Shown: piece by piece, positions 20,069 to 28,533 of the stretch
Layout of the letters: every line of letters begins with the position of its first letter
Numbering within the stretch: the stretch's first letter is position 1
NCBI RefSeq assembly: GCF_028683135.1
Contig: NZ_JAJUBB010000012.1
Span: forward strand, 91,703 to 155,702
Reading direction: 5' to 3'
DNA from: Enterovibrio qingdaonensis
GTDB lineage: Bacteria > Pseudomonadota > Gammaproteobacteria > Enterobacterales > Vibrionaceae
Length of the DNA stretch: 64,000 nt
Position numbers and translations under genes: made by a program
The notes under the pieces: generated by a model
What the model was told of the DNA's origin: nothing
Databases searched by the model: none
Seen by the model: only the letters and a program-made list of their open reading frames with translations

Positions 20069-20968
20069 TTACAAAGCAACGAAGAACAGCATCAGTATGG
20101 GTACCAGCAGACTTAGAATAAATCCGCTCACGATAGCGATTGGGACACAGCGAATACCGCCAGCAGTTTGAATAATCGGCAAAGTAAAGTCCATCGACGT
20201 CGCGCCACCATAACCAATCGCGGTTAAAGGATAGCGCCCAATGAGCAAAGGGATAAGCATGATAGCGACAAGCTCTCTTGCGAGTTCCAGCAAGAAAGAC
20301 GCTCCTCCGTACACGGGACCTAATGCATCCCCCATCAAAATACCAGCCAGGGAATACCAACCGAAGCCAGATGCCATTGCTAAGCCGTAGTTGTATGGCA
20401 GATCCAGCATCCACGCAGCAATAAGCCCACCCATCCATGACGTCAGTATGATGGTCACGGCGATACTCAATCCTTTTTTATTCAACACGATTTGCTTTAG
20501 CGTCATACCGCTATTTCGTAGCTGGATACCGATAAGGAGCAATAGAACGAGTAAGATGCCCTCACTGGCAGGGTCAACCCAATCGAGAGATATGGGTAAT
20601 ACGAGTCCTGCTATCAAGCCACCAATCACAACGAAGACCAACTTCAATGATTCTTTTGCCATGGCAGAAAGTGGGATGTCTCTTTTGTGTTGCTCTGTCT
20701 TGGTTTTCATTACCAAATCAAGAATTGGCAGGGCCAGCAAGTTCATAGAACCGATACAAAGGAAGAAGGTGATGGCAAAAAGGAGGATTTGGTTCAAGTT
20801 GCTGGATAAATCGTCAAGCCCAGCGAGGCTTAATCCCATCAACCCAAGAATCACAAACACTAAGTGAGACGTAGAGCGATTGATTTTGTCGAGAAGTGCG
20901 GGGTTTTTTATTGGGACTAAGTAGCCGACAACCAAGGGGATAAAAATATATAACATGCCGGGTAGCAT
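20069..20968 (-). CDS. lysO: LysO/YbjE family lysine exporter
   Basis: Inner-membrane transporter of 299 residues, exactly the length of E. coli LysO (YbjE), which exports L-lysine and toxic analogues. About eight to nine hydrophobic segments are visible. Strong family blocks: FVILGLMGLSLAGLDDL, LLIGIQLRNSGMTLKQIVLN, LAMASGFGWYSLAGILMGD, LARELVAIMLIPLLIG and GATSMDFTLPIIQ. The conserved acidic and arginine residues in these blocks are present. In E. coli lysO is induced by lysine via ArgP and a leader; the 90-base upstream gap here shows no obvious lysine riboswitch. Confidence 0.9.
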   Translation of the reverse strand: MLPGMLYIFIPLVVGYLVPIKNPALLDKINRSTSHLVFVILGLMGLSLAGLDDLSSNLNQILLFAITFFLCIGSMNLLALPILDLVMKTKTEQHKRDIPLSAMAKESLKLVFVVIGGLIAGLVLPISLDWVDPASEGILLVLLLLIGIQLRNSGMTLKQIVLNKKGLSIAVTIILTSWMGGLIAAWMLDLPYNYGLAMASGFGWYSLAGILMGDALGPVYGGASFLLELARELVAIMLIPLLIGRYPLTAIGYGGATSMDFTLPIIQTAGGIRCVPIAIVSGFILSLLVPILMLFFVAL

Positions 20969-21059
20969 TGGCGTTGAACCTTATGGATAAAAAAATAAAA
21001 TCGCGATGAGAGTATCAATCGCGATTCAATTTGGTCAATCAATGTTCGACAATTTCGCT

Positions 21060-21983
21060 TTAAAATCCGCAGTTATTTATGATGTCGTTAAGTTGATGAC
21101 GGAAGTCCGACTCATTGAGGTTCGAGAGCTCATAAAGGGCTTCAGCTCCTGCCAGTGTGATTTCGACTTCATGTTCATCAATTTCTTCGTCGTTGGCTCT
21201 AAACATCAGCAGATGGTTAGCCATGCGAGCGATATCGAGATAAGTCACTTCTTCTTCAGAGCTTCGGACCCGTTTGTTGATGCTCACTTCTTCAAAATCT
21301 TCATCAAAGCCCCAACTTTCAAGAATAAAACGACTGGTTTCTTTGCTGAGGCTGAAAAATACGTGGCTGGCAATATCAAAGTCCAAGTAGTTCCCTTCGT
21401 TGGTGTATTGCTGATAAGCCTTAACGGCACTGTAAATGCCAATATCGGCTAATAGCCCAATGAGCAGTGCTTTTTCTACTTCTAGCCAATGATGCGATTC
21501 ATCATATGACCTAACTTTCTGGCAAAGCAGTGCCATTGTTGACGCAAACTCGCGAGAGGAAATAGCACTCTTCTTCAAAATGGCATTACAGTCCACATCA
21601 AACGACGATTCGTTTTTGAGCATTTGGATAGCGTGAGCGGTAGAGATGCCGAGAACACGCTTAATGCCCAATCGAGAGACGGCCATATTGATATCTAGAC
21701 ATTTTCTATTTGTACGAGGGCTAAATACTGCAGAGTTTGCGGAGCGAATAACCGCAGCCGTTAGTGTTGCATCATCAAGCAACACGCCCGATACATCACG
21801 AATAGTCGTGTGAGGGTCATTGCAAACTCGCTGAAGTTTAACGACCACGTCCGGGATCGGAGGAAGAGCAAGCGTACCTTTTTTTACGGCGCGATAAATC
21901 CGTTCAAAAAAATCTGTTTCAATGGCTTTAAGGTACTTATTACGGTCAGGAGAGACCCAAAATAGCGAGAGGTGATCCATCAT
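21060..21983 (-). CDS. HDOD domain protein
   Basis: 307-residue cytoplasmic protein with an HDOD domain (about 35-235), a degenerate HD fold common in bacterial signalling. PPIPDVVVKLQRVCNDP, VSGVLLDDATLTAAVIRSANSA, AVSRLGIKRVLGISTAHAI and LIGLLADIGIYS are the usual conserved stretches. No GGDEF, EAL or receiver domain is attached. The start is uncertain: I chose the first of two adjacent ATGs (MMDHLSLFWVSPDRN), because the 20 residues upstream look unlike the family. It is divergent from tfoX with a 445-base gap. The molecular role of such stand-alone proteins is generally unknown. Confidence 0.85.
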   Translation of the reverse strand: MMDHLSLFWVSPDRNKYLKAIETDFFERIYRAVKKGTLALPPIPDVVVKLQRVCNDPHTTIRDVSGVLLDDATLTAAVIRSANSAVFSPRTNRKCLDINMAVSRLGIKRVLGISTAHAIQMLKNESSFDVDCNAILKKSAISSREFASTMALLCQKVRSYDESHHWLEVEKALLIGLLADIGIYSAVKAYQQYTNEGNYLDFDIASHVFFSLSKETSRFILESWGFDEDFEEVSINKRVRSSEEEVTYLDIARMANHLLMFRANDEEIDEHEVEITLAGAEALYELSNLNESDFRHQLNDIINNCGF

Positions 21984-22266
21984 GAAAGGCCTGATATTAG
22001 TCTCGTTGAATAGTAAAGCCCTATGGCATTTAAAGAAATACATTTCCCCTTAATTTTGAACGAGAGACGCCAATTTTTATCAATGTGTCTAAATAACTTG
22101 TCACGCGATATTTCTGATACACCTATTAATAAACAAAACGCAAGTTTCACAGCAAATTGGCACGATTTTTTGAAGGAAATTAACGTTTGATGAGACAAAT
22201 TAGTGCAAAAAAACGAAGGTGTTGCGAGTCCTAAGCGACATTTAACATGAGTGAAACATTAAAATT
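21984..22266. other. Divergent promoter region of the HDOD gene and tfoX
   Basis: Non-coding. A TAAAAT hexamer at 22260-22265 (5 of 6 matches to a -10) could drive tfoX, with a start near 22272. A TTGCGA half-site at 22222-22227 sits where an activator centred at about -41 would bind and resembles the left half of the Sxy-dependent CRP-S site, but the right half is poor. I found no other clear site. Confidence 0.4.
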
Positions 22267-22267
22267 A

Positions 22268-22330
22268 CACTAGTTTACCGTGACGCGTGTGGCGTTTTTG
22301 GTACGCCGTTCCGGCTTCGGTGATCTAGTG
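22268..22330 (+). promoter_or_regulatory. Strong stem-loop in the tfoX leader
   Basis: The arms CACTAG (22268-22273) and CTAGTG (22325-22330) are perfectly complementary and continue inward through ACCG (22277-22280) with CGGT (22318-22321), giving about 12 pairs with one mismatch. A second hairpin, GGCGT (22291-22295) with ACGCC (22303-22307), sits inside. Further down, GTGCC near 22342 could pair with GGCAC overlapping the tfoX ribosome-binding site at 22419-22423. In Vibrio cholerae and E. coli, tfoX/sxy translation is controlled by leader structure; the same is inferred here. Confidence 0.6.
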
Positions 22331-22428
22331 CATGGTTTTCTGTGCCCTAATACGTCATCATTATTTCGCGTTGAGAATTTAGAAGTTTTTGCCGAGGAAT
22401 TGGCTTTTTGGGGAGAAAGGAGGCACCT

Positions 22429-23013
22429 GTGTTGGAAGTTAAAAGCGGCTTTGTCGATTACTTGTCTCAGTTTGGAGAGACAGAGAAGCGTTCAATGTTC
22501 GGTGGTACGGGCTTCTTTGTAAGCGGTGCTATGTTTGCACTGGTCAAAGAAGATCGAATTTACCTACGTGGCGGCGCTCAGCTCACAGATAAGTTAATTG
22601 AAAAAGAATGCAAAAAATTTGTACACGTTAAGAAAAGCTCTACTGCGATAGTTAACTACTACGACATTACCGAGTTGTATGATGGGGAGGATAACTGCCT
22701 AGATGCGATGGTAAAAAAGTCCGTAGAGAACTCTGTAGCAGAGAAAGAGTATCGCGACTCCAAGCTTAATAAGCGTCTACGTGATCTACCAAATCTTCGC
22801 TTAACCATTGAACGTATGCTTAAAAAAGCGGGTGTTGAAGATGTTGATACCTTCTTCTCCATGAGCCCTGAAGAGCTTTTCCGAAAAGTTCAGGAAGCAC
22901 ATGGATACGACGTGGACATCAAACTGCTTTGGATGTTCGCGGGTGCTCAAACGGGCATTCACTGGACACTGCTTAGCGAAGAAACGAAACAACAACTACT
23001 GCGCGCTATCTAA
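22429..23013 (+). CDS. tfoX: TfoX/Sxy family competence regulator
   Basis: 194-residue coactivator that works with CRP to switch on natural-competence (and in Vibrio also type VI secretion) genes. The N-terminal TfoX domain (about 5-100) contains RSMFGGTGFFVSGAMFALV and YLRGGAQ; the C-terminal TfoX domain (about 115-190) contains RDLPNLRLTIERMLKKAGV and LLWMFAGAQTGIHW. The start is a GTG at 22429 directly behind an excellent GGAGG at 22419-22423; the frame is open seven codons further to a TTG that has no such signal. It could be either of the Vibrio paralogues TfoX or TfoY; the absence of a c-di-GMP riboswitch upstream favours TfoX. Confidence 0.85.
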   Translation: MLEVKSGFVDYLSQFGETEKRSMFGGTGFFVSGAMFALVKEDRIYLRGGAQLTDKLIEKECKKFVHVKKSSTAIVNYYDITELYDGEDNCLDAMVKKSVENSVAEKEYRDSKLNKRLRDLPNLRLTIERMLKKAGVEDVDTFFSMSPEELFRKVQEAHGYDVDIKLLWMFAGAQTGIHWTLLSEETKQQLLRAI

Positions 23014-23162
23014 AAGAAACTTCATAAAATCGAAAGAGTCGCTATTGCGGCTCTTTTTCTTTTTGTGCAGAGTTAAAGGCTGCACTGCATGAAGTTGTTT
23101 GGGTATAAACGCAGTGCCTTTAGCATTGCCGCTTCCACTTTAAATCTACGTTGGCTTTCACC

Positions 23163-24068
23163 ATGAAATTACCGCAATTGTCATCTTCTCTGTTAGCAGG
23201 GCTTCACTGCTTTTCCATTGTTGCTGAAACAATGAGTTTTACGAGAGCAGCGGAAGAGTTGCACCTCACACAAAGTGCGGTTAGTCATCGTATTAAGAAG
23301 CTAGAGCAAAGACTAAACATGTCATTGTTTGTGAGAAGGCCGAGGAACTTGACACTGACGAGTGAGGGAGAGCAACTCAAGCAGGTGGTTTCGGAGCAGT
23401 TTTCGAGTCTGAGTCTTAAATTATTGCAGCTCAACAACCATAAACCGTTCGGTGATCTCGTTATTTCTGCGCCACCTACTTATGCCCAACGTTGGTTGTT
23501 GCCAAGACTTCACGTGTTTGCAAAAGCCTATCCTGATGTCACTTTACATCTAAGAACCCGAAATGACTTGGTCGACTTTAAGGCAGAGGCTTTTGATTGT
23601 GCGATTTACTTTGGACACGGTAATTACAGTGGCTTAACCAGCCATCATATGATGGATGATGCGCTGATACCTGTATGTAGCCCAGAGTATGCTGATGAGC
23701 ATGGGCTATACAATCAGCCGGAAAAGTTGGCTGATTGCCAACTACTTCATGATGCCGCGCCATGGGCAAGTGCCAGTATGAGTGACGAATGGCTATATTG
23801 GGCGAATGCAAATGGTATTTCCTTAGAAGGCCCCAATCATAGCTTTGATCGTGCAGATTTGGCGTTAGATGCGGCTGCGTCAGGGATGGGCGTTGCCATG
23901 GGACGAATGACGTACATTAAAGAGTTATTGGAGGCAGGAAAGCTGGTAACACCAATAGATAAGCCAGTTAAATCGCCATTTAGTTATTTTCTTGCATATA
24001 GAGAAGAGCAAGAGGGAAATGCGAAAATTATGGTTTTCAAAAATTGGCTATTTAGTCAGCTGCTTTAG
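23163..24068 (+). CDS. LysR family transcriptional regulator
   Basis: 301 residues. Winged helix-turn-helix at about 8-68 (FTRAAEELHLTQSAVSHRIKKLEQRLNMSLFVRRPR), then a substrate-binding-like effector domain (PLRVSAPPTYAQRW-type start at DLVISAPPTYAQRWLLPRL). The layout and the segment LDAAASGMGVAMGRM put it in the GcvA-like branch. The ATG at 23163 is preferred to the in-frame TTG at 23151. No divergent target gene is adjacent: tfoX upstream is in the same direction. The effector and targets cannot be predicted. Confidence 0.88.
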   Translation: MKLPQLSSSLLAGLHCFSIVAETMSFTRAAEELHLTQSAVSHRIKKLEQRLNMSLFVRRPRNLTLTSEGEQLKQVVSEQFSSLSLKLLQLNNHKPFGDLVISAPPTYAQRWLLPRLHVFAKAYPDVTLHLRTRNDLVDFKAEAFDCAIYFGHGNYSGLTSHHMMDDALIPVCSPEYADEHGLYNQPEKLADCQLLHDAAPWASASMSDEWLYWANANGISLEGPNHSFDRADLALDAAASGMGVAMGRMTYIKELLEAGKLVTPIDKPVKSPFSYFLAYREEQEGNAKIMVFKNWLFSQLL

Positions 24069-24214
24069 TATGCCGAGCTGGCATTAATTCCTGAGTAACA
24101 TTCCGATACATGTGAAAGTGTGATTTCTGCAAACAAAGGTAACATTATTGTTTTGTATATTCTCTCTGTGAGAGTATAAGATACAAGGTACTTTAAGAAT
24201 AATATGACTGACCT

Positions 24215-24670
24215 ATGGCGAAAAATACCAAAGAAGGCGCATTACAAACGGAACAACTCGTTTATCACACCATCGTAGATATTTTCATGGAAAGCGGTTG
24301 GGATGCGGTGACTTATGGGAGCATTGCGAAAAGGACGGGGCTAAGTCGCAGCGGGATACAACGCATTGTTCCAACCAAGGAATCAATGATTACCGCGTTT
24401 CAGGGCCAGGTATTTAGCTACGTGACCAATATGATAGACGGTGCCTCAAATGAGAGCATTAGGCAATCTTGGCACGCTGCGTTATTGGACGCCCAGTTTG
24501 CAAATTGTATTCGTTACTTTATTGGTGCTATTGGCTCTGATGAAGAGGGGCGTCATAAAGCTGCTCTGGGATTTCAGAGGCTTTGTTCATTATATGGTGA
24601 GCAGCTTGTTATCGAATTAATTGGAATTTCCGTGGCACATTTTCTTGGTGCTAAATTAAAAGATGTTTAA
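24215..24670 (+). CDS. TetR-type transcriptional regulator, short
   Basis: 151 residues, shorter than the usual 190-220. An N-terminal TetR helix-turn-helix is evident at about 15-62 (IVDIFMESGWDAVTYGSIAKRTGLSRSGIQR, IVPTKESMITAFQG). The ligand-binding half is reduced to about 85 residues (NCIRYFIGAIGSDEEGRHKAALGFQRL). The reading frame ends cleanly and shows no sign of a frameshift, so the compact form may be genuine. The following lipoprotein gene lies 30 bases downstream and may be co-transcribed. Confidence 0.75.
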   Translation: MAKNTKEGALQTEQLVYHTIVDIFMESGWDAVTYGSIAKRTGLSRSGIQRIVPTKESMITAFQGQVFSYVTNMIDGASNESIRQSWHAALLDAQFANCIRYFIGAIGSDEEGRHKAALGFQRLCSLYGEQLVIELIGISVAHFLGAKLKDV

Positions 24671-24700
24671 TAGGTTCGACCGTAAACAAGGACGTTAATA

Positions 24701-25075
24701 ATGGTACAGACAAATTTGAAATTGATTGCCGTTGTTGGAATGGCTTTAGCCGTTGCGTCATGTGCCATCAAACAGCCCGAGACAACGGATGTCTATATCC
24801 CTAAGGGAGCAATACAGTGTGAAACGCAAGGCATGACGCTATCAGAAAGTACACAGCGTTTGGCTTCGGTAGGGGTGACGTCTGTTTCTGCGCAGTGCGC
24901 TGAAATAACAGGTGTAATGCACAGTGCTGTGTGTGGTGGTCAAACGGGAGAGATTATCGTCCATACCATCGCGACAAAAGAAGTGTTGCTTGCGGAGCAG
25001 GCCGGTTACAAGGGCGTGAAGGCGTTACAATCGACGGGAAATGACACGGGCTATATTGCTATCGAATGTAAATAG
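24701..25075 (+). CDS. Small predicted lipoprotein
   Basis: 124 residues. The N-terminus has a lysine, a hydrophobic stretch (LIAVVGMALAVAS) and a lipobox-like AVASC with the modified cysteine at C21; D is absent at +2, so outer-membrane sorting is predicted. The mature part has four further cysteines (in IQCETQG, SAQCAEI, AVCGGQTG, IAIECK), suggesting two disulfides. I do not recognise a family. AAGGA precedes the ATG. The gene follows the TetR-type regulator by 30 bases. Confidence 0.7.
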   Translation: MVQTNLKLIAVVGMALAVASCAIKQPETTDVYIPKGAIQCETQGMTLSESTQRLASVGVTSVSAQCAEITGVMHSAVCGGQTGEIIVHTIATKEVLLAEQAGYKGVKALQSTGNDTGYIAIECK

Positions 25076-25141
25076 CGGTGCTGCGTCGACACCCATTCAG
25101 CTAACGGTGACAACATTGTGTGGCGTTGGTTGTAAAAATAA

Positions 25142-25167
25142 AGGCCTCTTTCGAGGCCTGTATTTTT
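25142..25167. terminator. Likely bidirectional terminator between the lipoprotein and OMP genes
   Basis: A 7-base perfect stem (AGGCCTC at 25142-25148 with 25153-25159), a 4-base loop, and T-rich flanks reading either way, located between converging genes. The plus-strand T-tract runs into the OMP stop codon. Confidence 0.65.
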
Positions 25168-25723
25168 AGTATTTGAAACGTGTGGTGAACATGAACTGGT
25201 CACCATAGATCTCGTTAAAGCGGATCTGAGAACCAATTGCGAACAATTCGGTTGCGTGGAAACGCGCGTAAACAGAACCAAATACATCGTCATCTTCATG
25301 AATTGACAGGTGACCAATCTCACCGCCCACCTCAAGTTGTGGACCAAGCCACTGACGCACACCGATATTCACTTCTACACCAAACTCAGTGTCGTGATTG
25401 TAAAGGCCTGGGTTTCTGACTGTGCGCAAACCAACTTCACCATAAATATCGGCCCAGTTGTTTACAGGTGCATGAAAACCAATTGCAGCCGTTGCGTCAT
25501 AATCTGATTCGAACTCACTATCAATTTCTGCGCGAATGTGTGCATTTGGGTGAATGGATGTGCTAAAGCCTGCACCATAAGTCACAGGGCTTACGCCTAC
25601 TCGTGCTTCAAAGTAGTCGTAGCTAAAGTTACTCATGGAAAAATCTTGGGCTGAAGCAGCAGCCGAGAATGCAGCAGAAGAAGCAGCTGCCAGAAAAATA
25701 CCAGCAATCTTGGTTTTGCGCAT
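25166..25723 (-). CDS. Small outer-membrane beta-barrel protein
   Basis: 185 residues. A cleavable signal peptide (MRKTKIAGIFLAAASSAAFSAAASAQ, cut after about residue 25) is followed by alternating hydrophobic and polar residues typical of beta strands, and it ends in FTTRFKY, an aromatic C-terminus that suits BAM-dependent insertion. About eight strands can be outlined, an OmpA/OmpW/OmpX-sized barrel. I cannot assign a specific family. A hairpin lies 73-97 bases upstream of its start. Confidence 0.75.
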   Translation of the reverse strand: MRKTKIAGIFLAAASSAAFSAAASAQDFSMSNFSYDYFEARVGVSPVTYGAGFSTSIHPNAHIRAEIDSEFESDYDATAAIGFHAPVNNWADIYGEVGLRTVRNPGLYNHDTEFGVEVNIGVRQWLGPQLEVGGEIGHLSIHEDDDVFGSVYARFHATELFAIGSQIRFNEIYGDQFMFTTRFKY

Positions 25724-25787
25724 GGGAGTTCTCGTGGTGAATATAAAAAGTTACCGTATTTTAATAGATTTGGCTTTTGCGAAACAA

Positions 25788-25819
25788 CATCATAGCCCCC
25801 GAATTAGGGGTCTATGATG
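25788..25819. repeat. Inverted repeat upstream of the OMP gene
   Basis: CATCATAG-CCCC at 25788-25799 pairs with GGGG-T-CTATGATG at 25807-25819, 12 pairs with a one-base bulge. It lies in the 185-base gap between the OMP and receiver genes. There is no strong T-tract, so it may be an operator, a leader hairpin of the OMP mRNA, or a weak terminator for the receiver operon. Confidence 0.55.
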
Positions 25820-25908
25820 TCAAAATATCGCAAAAATTGGTCAAACAGTGAGCGGGGTCTTTAGTTTGCTATCAAATTACTCAATGACACGATAATAAAT
25901 CGTGGAGT

Positions 25909-26409
25909 TTAAGCATCAGAAAAGCTCAATCTATTGTCGCTGATTGCCTGCATAATACGTTCAGCGTCCAGTATACTGACCCATGGAAGTAAGTTGCTAT
26001 CATGCTCAATAACGAATGATGTTAATTGGTCTCTGACCACTTGCTGTAAATTTTCTCCGCTCCAAGGCTTAGAAATAAAATAGTCCAAGCTATTATTATT
26101 TACTGCCTGAACCGTTTCTTCTAACCCAGCCTGACCGGTTAAAAGTACTTTCTTGGCGCGAGATGTTAATTCATCTCTATTGAGTGCAATGAGAAAATCC
26201 ACGCCAAGATCGTCGGGCATAATATGGTCACAAAGTACGAGAGCCAATGTTACGTCTTCCGATGCTGCATCAGCCAGAATGTCTTTCGCTTCGGCTACGG
26301 ACTCAGCGGCCTCAATAACGAAATGCTCCTCAAGTTCATCCAAATCATTTAAGACGCTATCCAATACGTCTCTTTCATCATCAACACAAAGAATTAAATA
26401 TTTACTCAT
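25909..26409 (-). CDS. Receiver-domain response regulator without output domain
   Basis: 166 residues. A complete receiver domain: acidic pair in LCVDDERDVL, phospho-acceptor aspartate in LVLCDHIMPDD, switch threonine in VLLTGQAG, and lysine in YFISKPWSG. After the receiver there is only a helical tail (TSFVIEHDSNLLPWVSILDAERIMQAI), with no DNA-binding or enzymatic domain. Its ATG overlaps the stop of the upstream kinase gene (ATGA), so it is the probable partner of that kinase. Related proteins are encoded at 33823-34296 and at the front of the kinase itself. Confidence 0.9.
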   Translation of the reverse strand: MSKYLILCVDDERDVLDSVLNDLDELEEHFVIEAAESVAEAKDILADAASEDVTLALVLCDHIMPDDLGVDFLIALNRDELTSRAKKVLLTGQAGLEETVQAVNNNSLDYFISKPWSGENLQQVVRDQLTSFVIEHDSNLLPWVSILDAERIMQAISDNRLSFSDA

Positions 26410-28361
26410 TTGCCCTCCATGGACGGCGTGATAATGGGAGAATAGGGGAGAGTGACAACCATTTCGGTGAATGCGCCCGCGGACGAGCTTACGTCGATTA
26501 TCCCGCCATGCTGCTCGACAATTTGCCTACTGACGGATAAACCAATACCTAAACCGAAGTGTCCCTCTCTTTTGGTTGTGTAATTCAGCTCGAAAATTTT
26601 GTTTTTGATCGATTCTGGAATGCCACTGCCGTTGTCACGAATACTAATTTTCACCGCTTTTCGGCTTCGTAGAACGGTTTCTCGTGTTTTAACGACAATT
26701 TCGCCATCAGGCCCAATGGCGTCTAAGGCATTCGAAACTAAATTTGTCCAAACTTGCTGTAGTGCAATGGGCATGCATCGGATAGGGCGTAAATCGCCAT
26801 AATCTTTCACTAATTGGATGCGTTTTAGCTGGTTCTCGAACATCACCAAGGTATCTTCAATGCCTTCGTGAATATCGACTTCCAACATGGTTTCATCGTC
26901 TTGGCGCGCATAGGTTTTTAAGCTTTTAACCATGTCAGCGATGCGGCGAGCACAAACATTCGTAGAACGCAGTAAACTACCCGCCTGATAGAACATGTCC
27001 CATTGATTTAGCGTTGATGAGAATGTGCTATCTAGCTTCTTCATCCATTGCTTAATATCTTCTGGCTGAGATAGGCCCATGTTTACAGCTTTGCGGGCGA
27101 GATTCCGATTGCCGATGATCGGTTCGATAGTTTTAGCAAACGAGCGGGCATCTGCTGTGGACATTGGGCGAGAAAGCAACGCATCTGCCATGATTTCATT
27201 GGCTTTTTCTCTTGCCATTGGGCTGAGTTCCATATTGATCAGCTCGCCAATGTTATCTTTCAATGTATCACTGTTGCGGATAATGGCCGCGACCGGGTTA
27301 TTTAGTTCGTGGGCAACACCCGCGACCAGTTGACCAAGCATCGCCATCTTTTCTTTTTCAATGAGCTGCTTATGGGCAAGTTCAAGTGAATGAAGCGTTT
27401 GCTGCAATTTCACTTCGGTATTAATGCTGCGCTTCAAACGGCGGTTAAAATGACGTAATAAGTAGCTGGTGAAAAGCGGAAGTAAGTCGTTTCTTGCTTG
27501 CATTACCTGTGAGAACAAAGCGCGATTCAGCTTAATAACTTTGGTGGGTTCTAGTGTGATACCAGTAGAAAATGACACATCTCCAGTAACAAAAGACATG
27601 CCACCAATAAGGCTGCCTTGGCCGAGTCTTGCAACCTCGTGTGAGACACCAGTTTCATCACGTTTTAGTAGGGCAACTTGTCCTTCTACGACAAACCAAA
27701 GGAATGAGTTCGCTGTTCCTTCATGTGTTAGCAGATGATCTTCGCTATAGGTGAGGCAGACGTGTTTGTCATTGCCTTCGTCAAAATGTTCGTACAGGCC
27801 TGCAATCAGTTGTTGAGCGAGTTCTTCATCAGAAATACCCAGTGCTGACTCAATGAAGCCATTTCGGTAGCTAGCCAGTTTGTTTTCAATGTGTGCTTCG
27901 AGTAACTTTTTCTGATCAAGCATTCCGCAAAAACGCAAAAGGTCGTCGTTGCTATATCTGAGCACAAACTGGGTGAGTTCTTTGCGAGCTGCCAGTGTGA
28001 GATCGCCAGCATTCCAAGGGCGCGTCAAACAGTGATTTAACCGCCCTTCGTTCACGGCCTGCATGATCACTTCAATGTTAGGCTGGTTGTTAAGAAGTAC
28101 GGTTCTTGCGCCAACGGAAGCAGGGTGGTTATCAACATTGATTAATAAGCTAATGCCTTGATCTTCGCCCATAGAATGATCAGAAATAAACAGTGCGACA
28201 CGGCGACCTGTCGACGCGAGGCTTTCCAATATTTCTTGCGCAGCATGGGTTGTGCTGGCGCAGATGACATCAAACATGCTGGCAAATGGCGCAAGCTCTT
28301 TTTCTAGCAGTTCAAGTACGGCAGGGTCATCATCGAGACACAAGATGACGTTTGAATTCAT
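26406..28361 (-). CDS. Sensor histidine kinase with N-terminal receiver and cNMP-like domains
   Basis: 651 residues from the ATG at 28361 (MNSNVILCLDDDPAVLELL); the frame is open 39 codons further upstream but the receiver domain starts here. Order: receiver (1-125), helical linker, CRP-type cyclic-nucleotide-binding fold (about 195-310, HLLTHEGTANSFLWFVVEGQVALL), coiled coil, HisKA with the phosphorylated His in VAHELNNPVAAI, an inserted helical segment (about 395-480), and HATPase (NLVSNALDAIG, DNGSGIPESIKNKIFE, GLGIGLSVSRQIVEQHGG). The receiver has LLNNQP and TRPW where its relatives have LLTGQA and SKPW, so the switch Thr and Lys are replaced. The phosphate-binding cassette of the cNMP fold (GGMSFVTGDVSFST) lacks the usual Glu and Arg. 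No membrane segment is seen, so it is probably cytoplasmic. Confidence 0.88.
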   Translation of the reverse strand: MNSNVILCLDDDPAVLELLEKELAPFASMFDVICASTTHAAQEILESLASTGRRVALFISDHSMGEDQGISLLINVDNHPASVGARTVLLNNQPNIEVIMQAVNEGRLNHCLTRPWNAGDLTLAARKELTQFVLRYSNDDLLRFCGMLDQKKLLEAHIENKLASYRNGFIESALGISDEELAQQLIAGLYEHFDEGNDKHVCLTYSEDHLLTHEGTANSFLWFVVEGQVALLKRDETGVSHEVARLGQGSLIGGMSFVTGDVSFSTGITLEPTKVIKLNRALFSQVMQARNDLLPLFTSYLLRHFNRRLKRSINTEVKLQQTLHSLELAHKQLIEKEKMAMLGQLVAGVAHELNNPVAAIIRNSDTLKDNIGELINMELSPMAREKANEIMADALLSRPMSTADARSFAKTIEPIIGNRNLARKAVNMGLSQPEDIKQWMKKLDSTFSSTLNQWDMFYQAGSLLRSTNVCARRIADMVKSLKTYARQDDETMLEVDIHEGIEDTLVMFENQLKRIQLVKDYGDLRPIRCMPIALQQVWTNLVSNALDAIGPDGEIVVKTRETVLRSRKAVKISIRDNGSGIPESIKNKIFELNYTTKREGHFGLGIGLSVSRQIVEQHGGIIDVSSSAGAFTEMVVTLPYSPIITPSMEGK

Positions 28362-28533
28362 AAGGCTACCAAAAACACTATTTTTTATGAGTGTATCCGT
28401 TTCGTCGTCGCTAAGCTGAGAAGGACGCTGCAATCTGACACATATCTTAAATAATCCACGGCTTGCCGTGGGTATCAATGTCGCTTTGGTTTACACTGGT
28501 GCGAGACAAATGCCGGATAAAACGGGGAAAACA

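Noticed and set aside
20969..21059. Lysine riboswitch upstream of lysO
   Set aside because: The gap is only about 90 bases and lacks the size and conserved elements of the L-box aptamer.
22201..22428. c-di-GMP (GEMM) riboswitch in front of the TfoX-family gene
   Set aside because: The leader is structured but I could not find the conserved GEMM sequence blocks; it does not match the Vc2-type aptamer known from tfoY.
24215..24670. Short TetR gene as a pseudogene
   Set aside because: The frame is intact and ends normally, and the following gene keeps a tight spacing; there is no downstream continuation in another frame that would show a frameshift.
28362..28478. Upstream start for the histidine kinase (39 extra residues)
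   Set aside because: The extra part does not belong to the receiver domain and would run into the start region of the divergent DUF945 gene.
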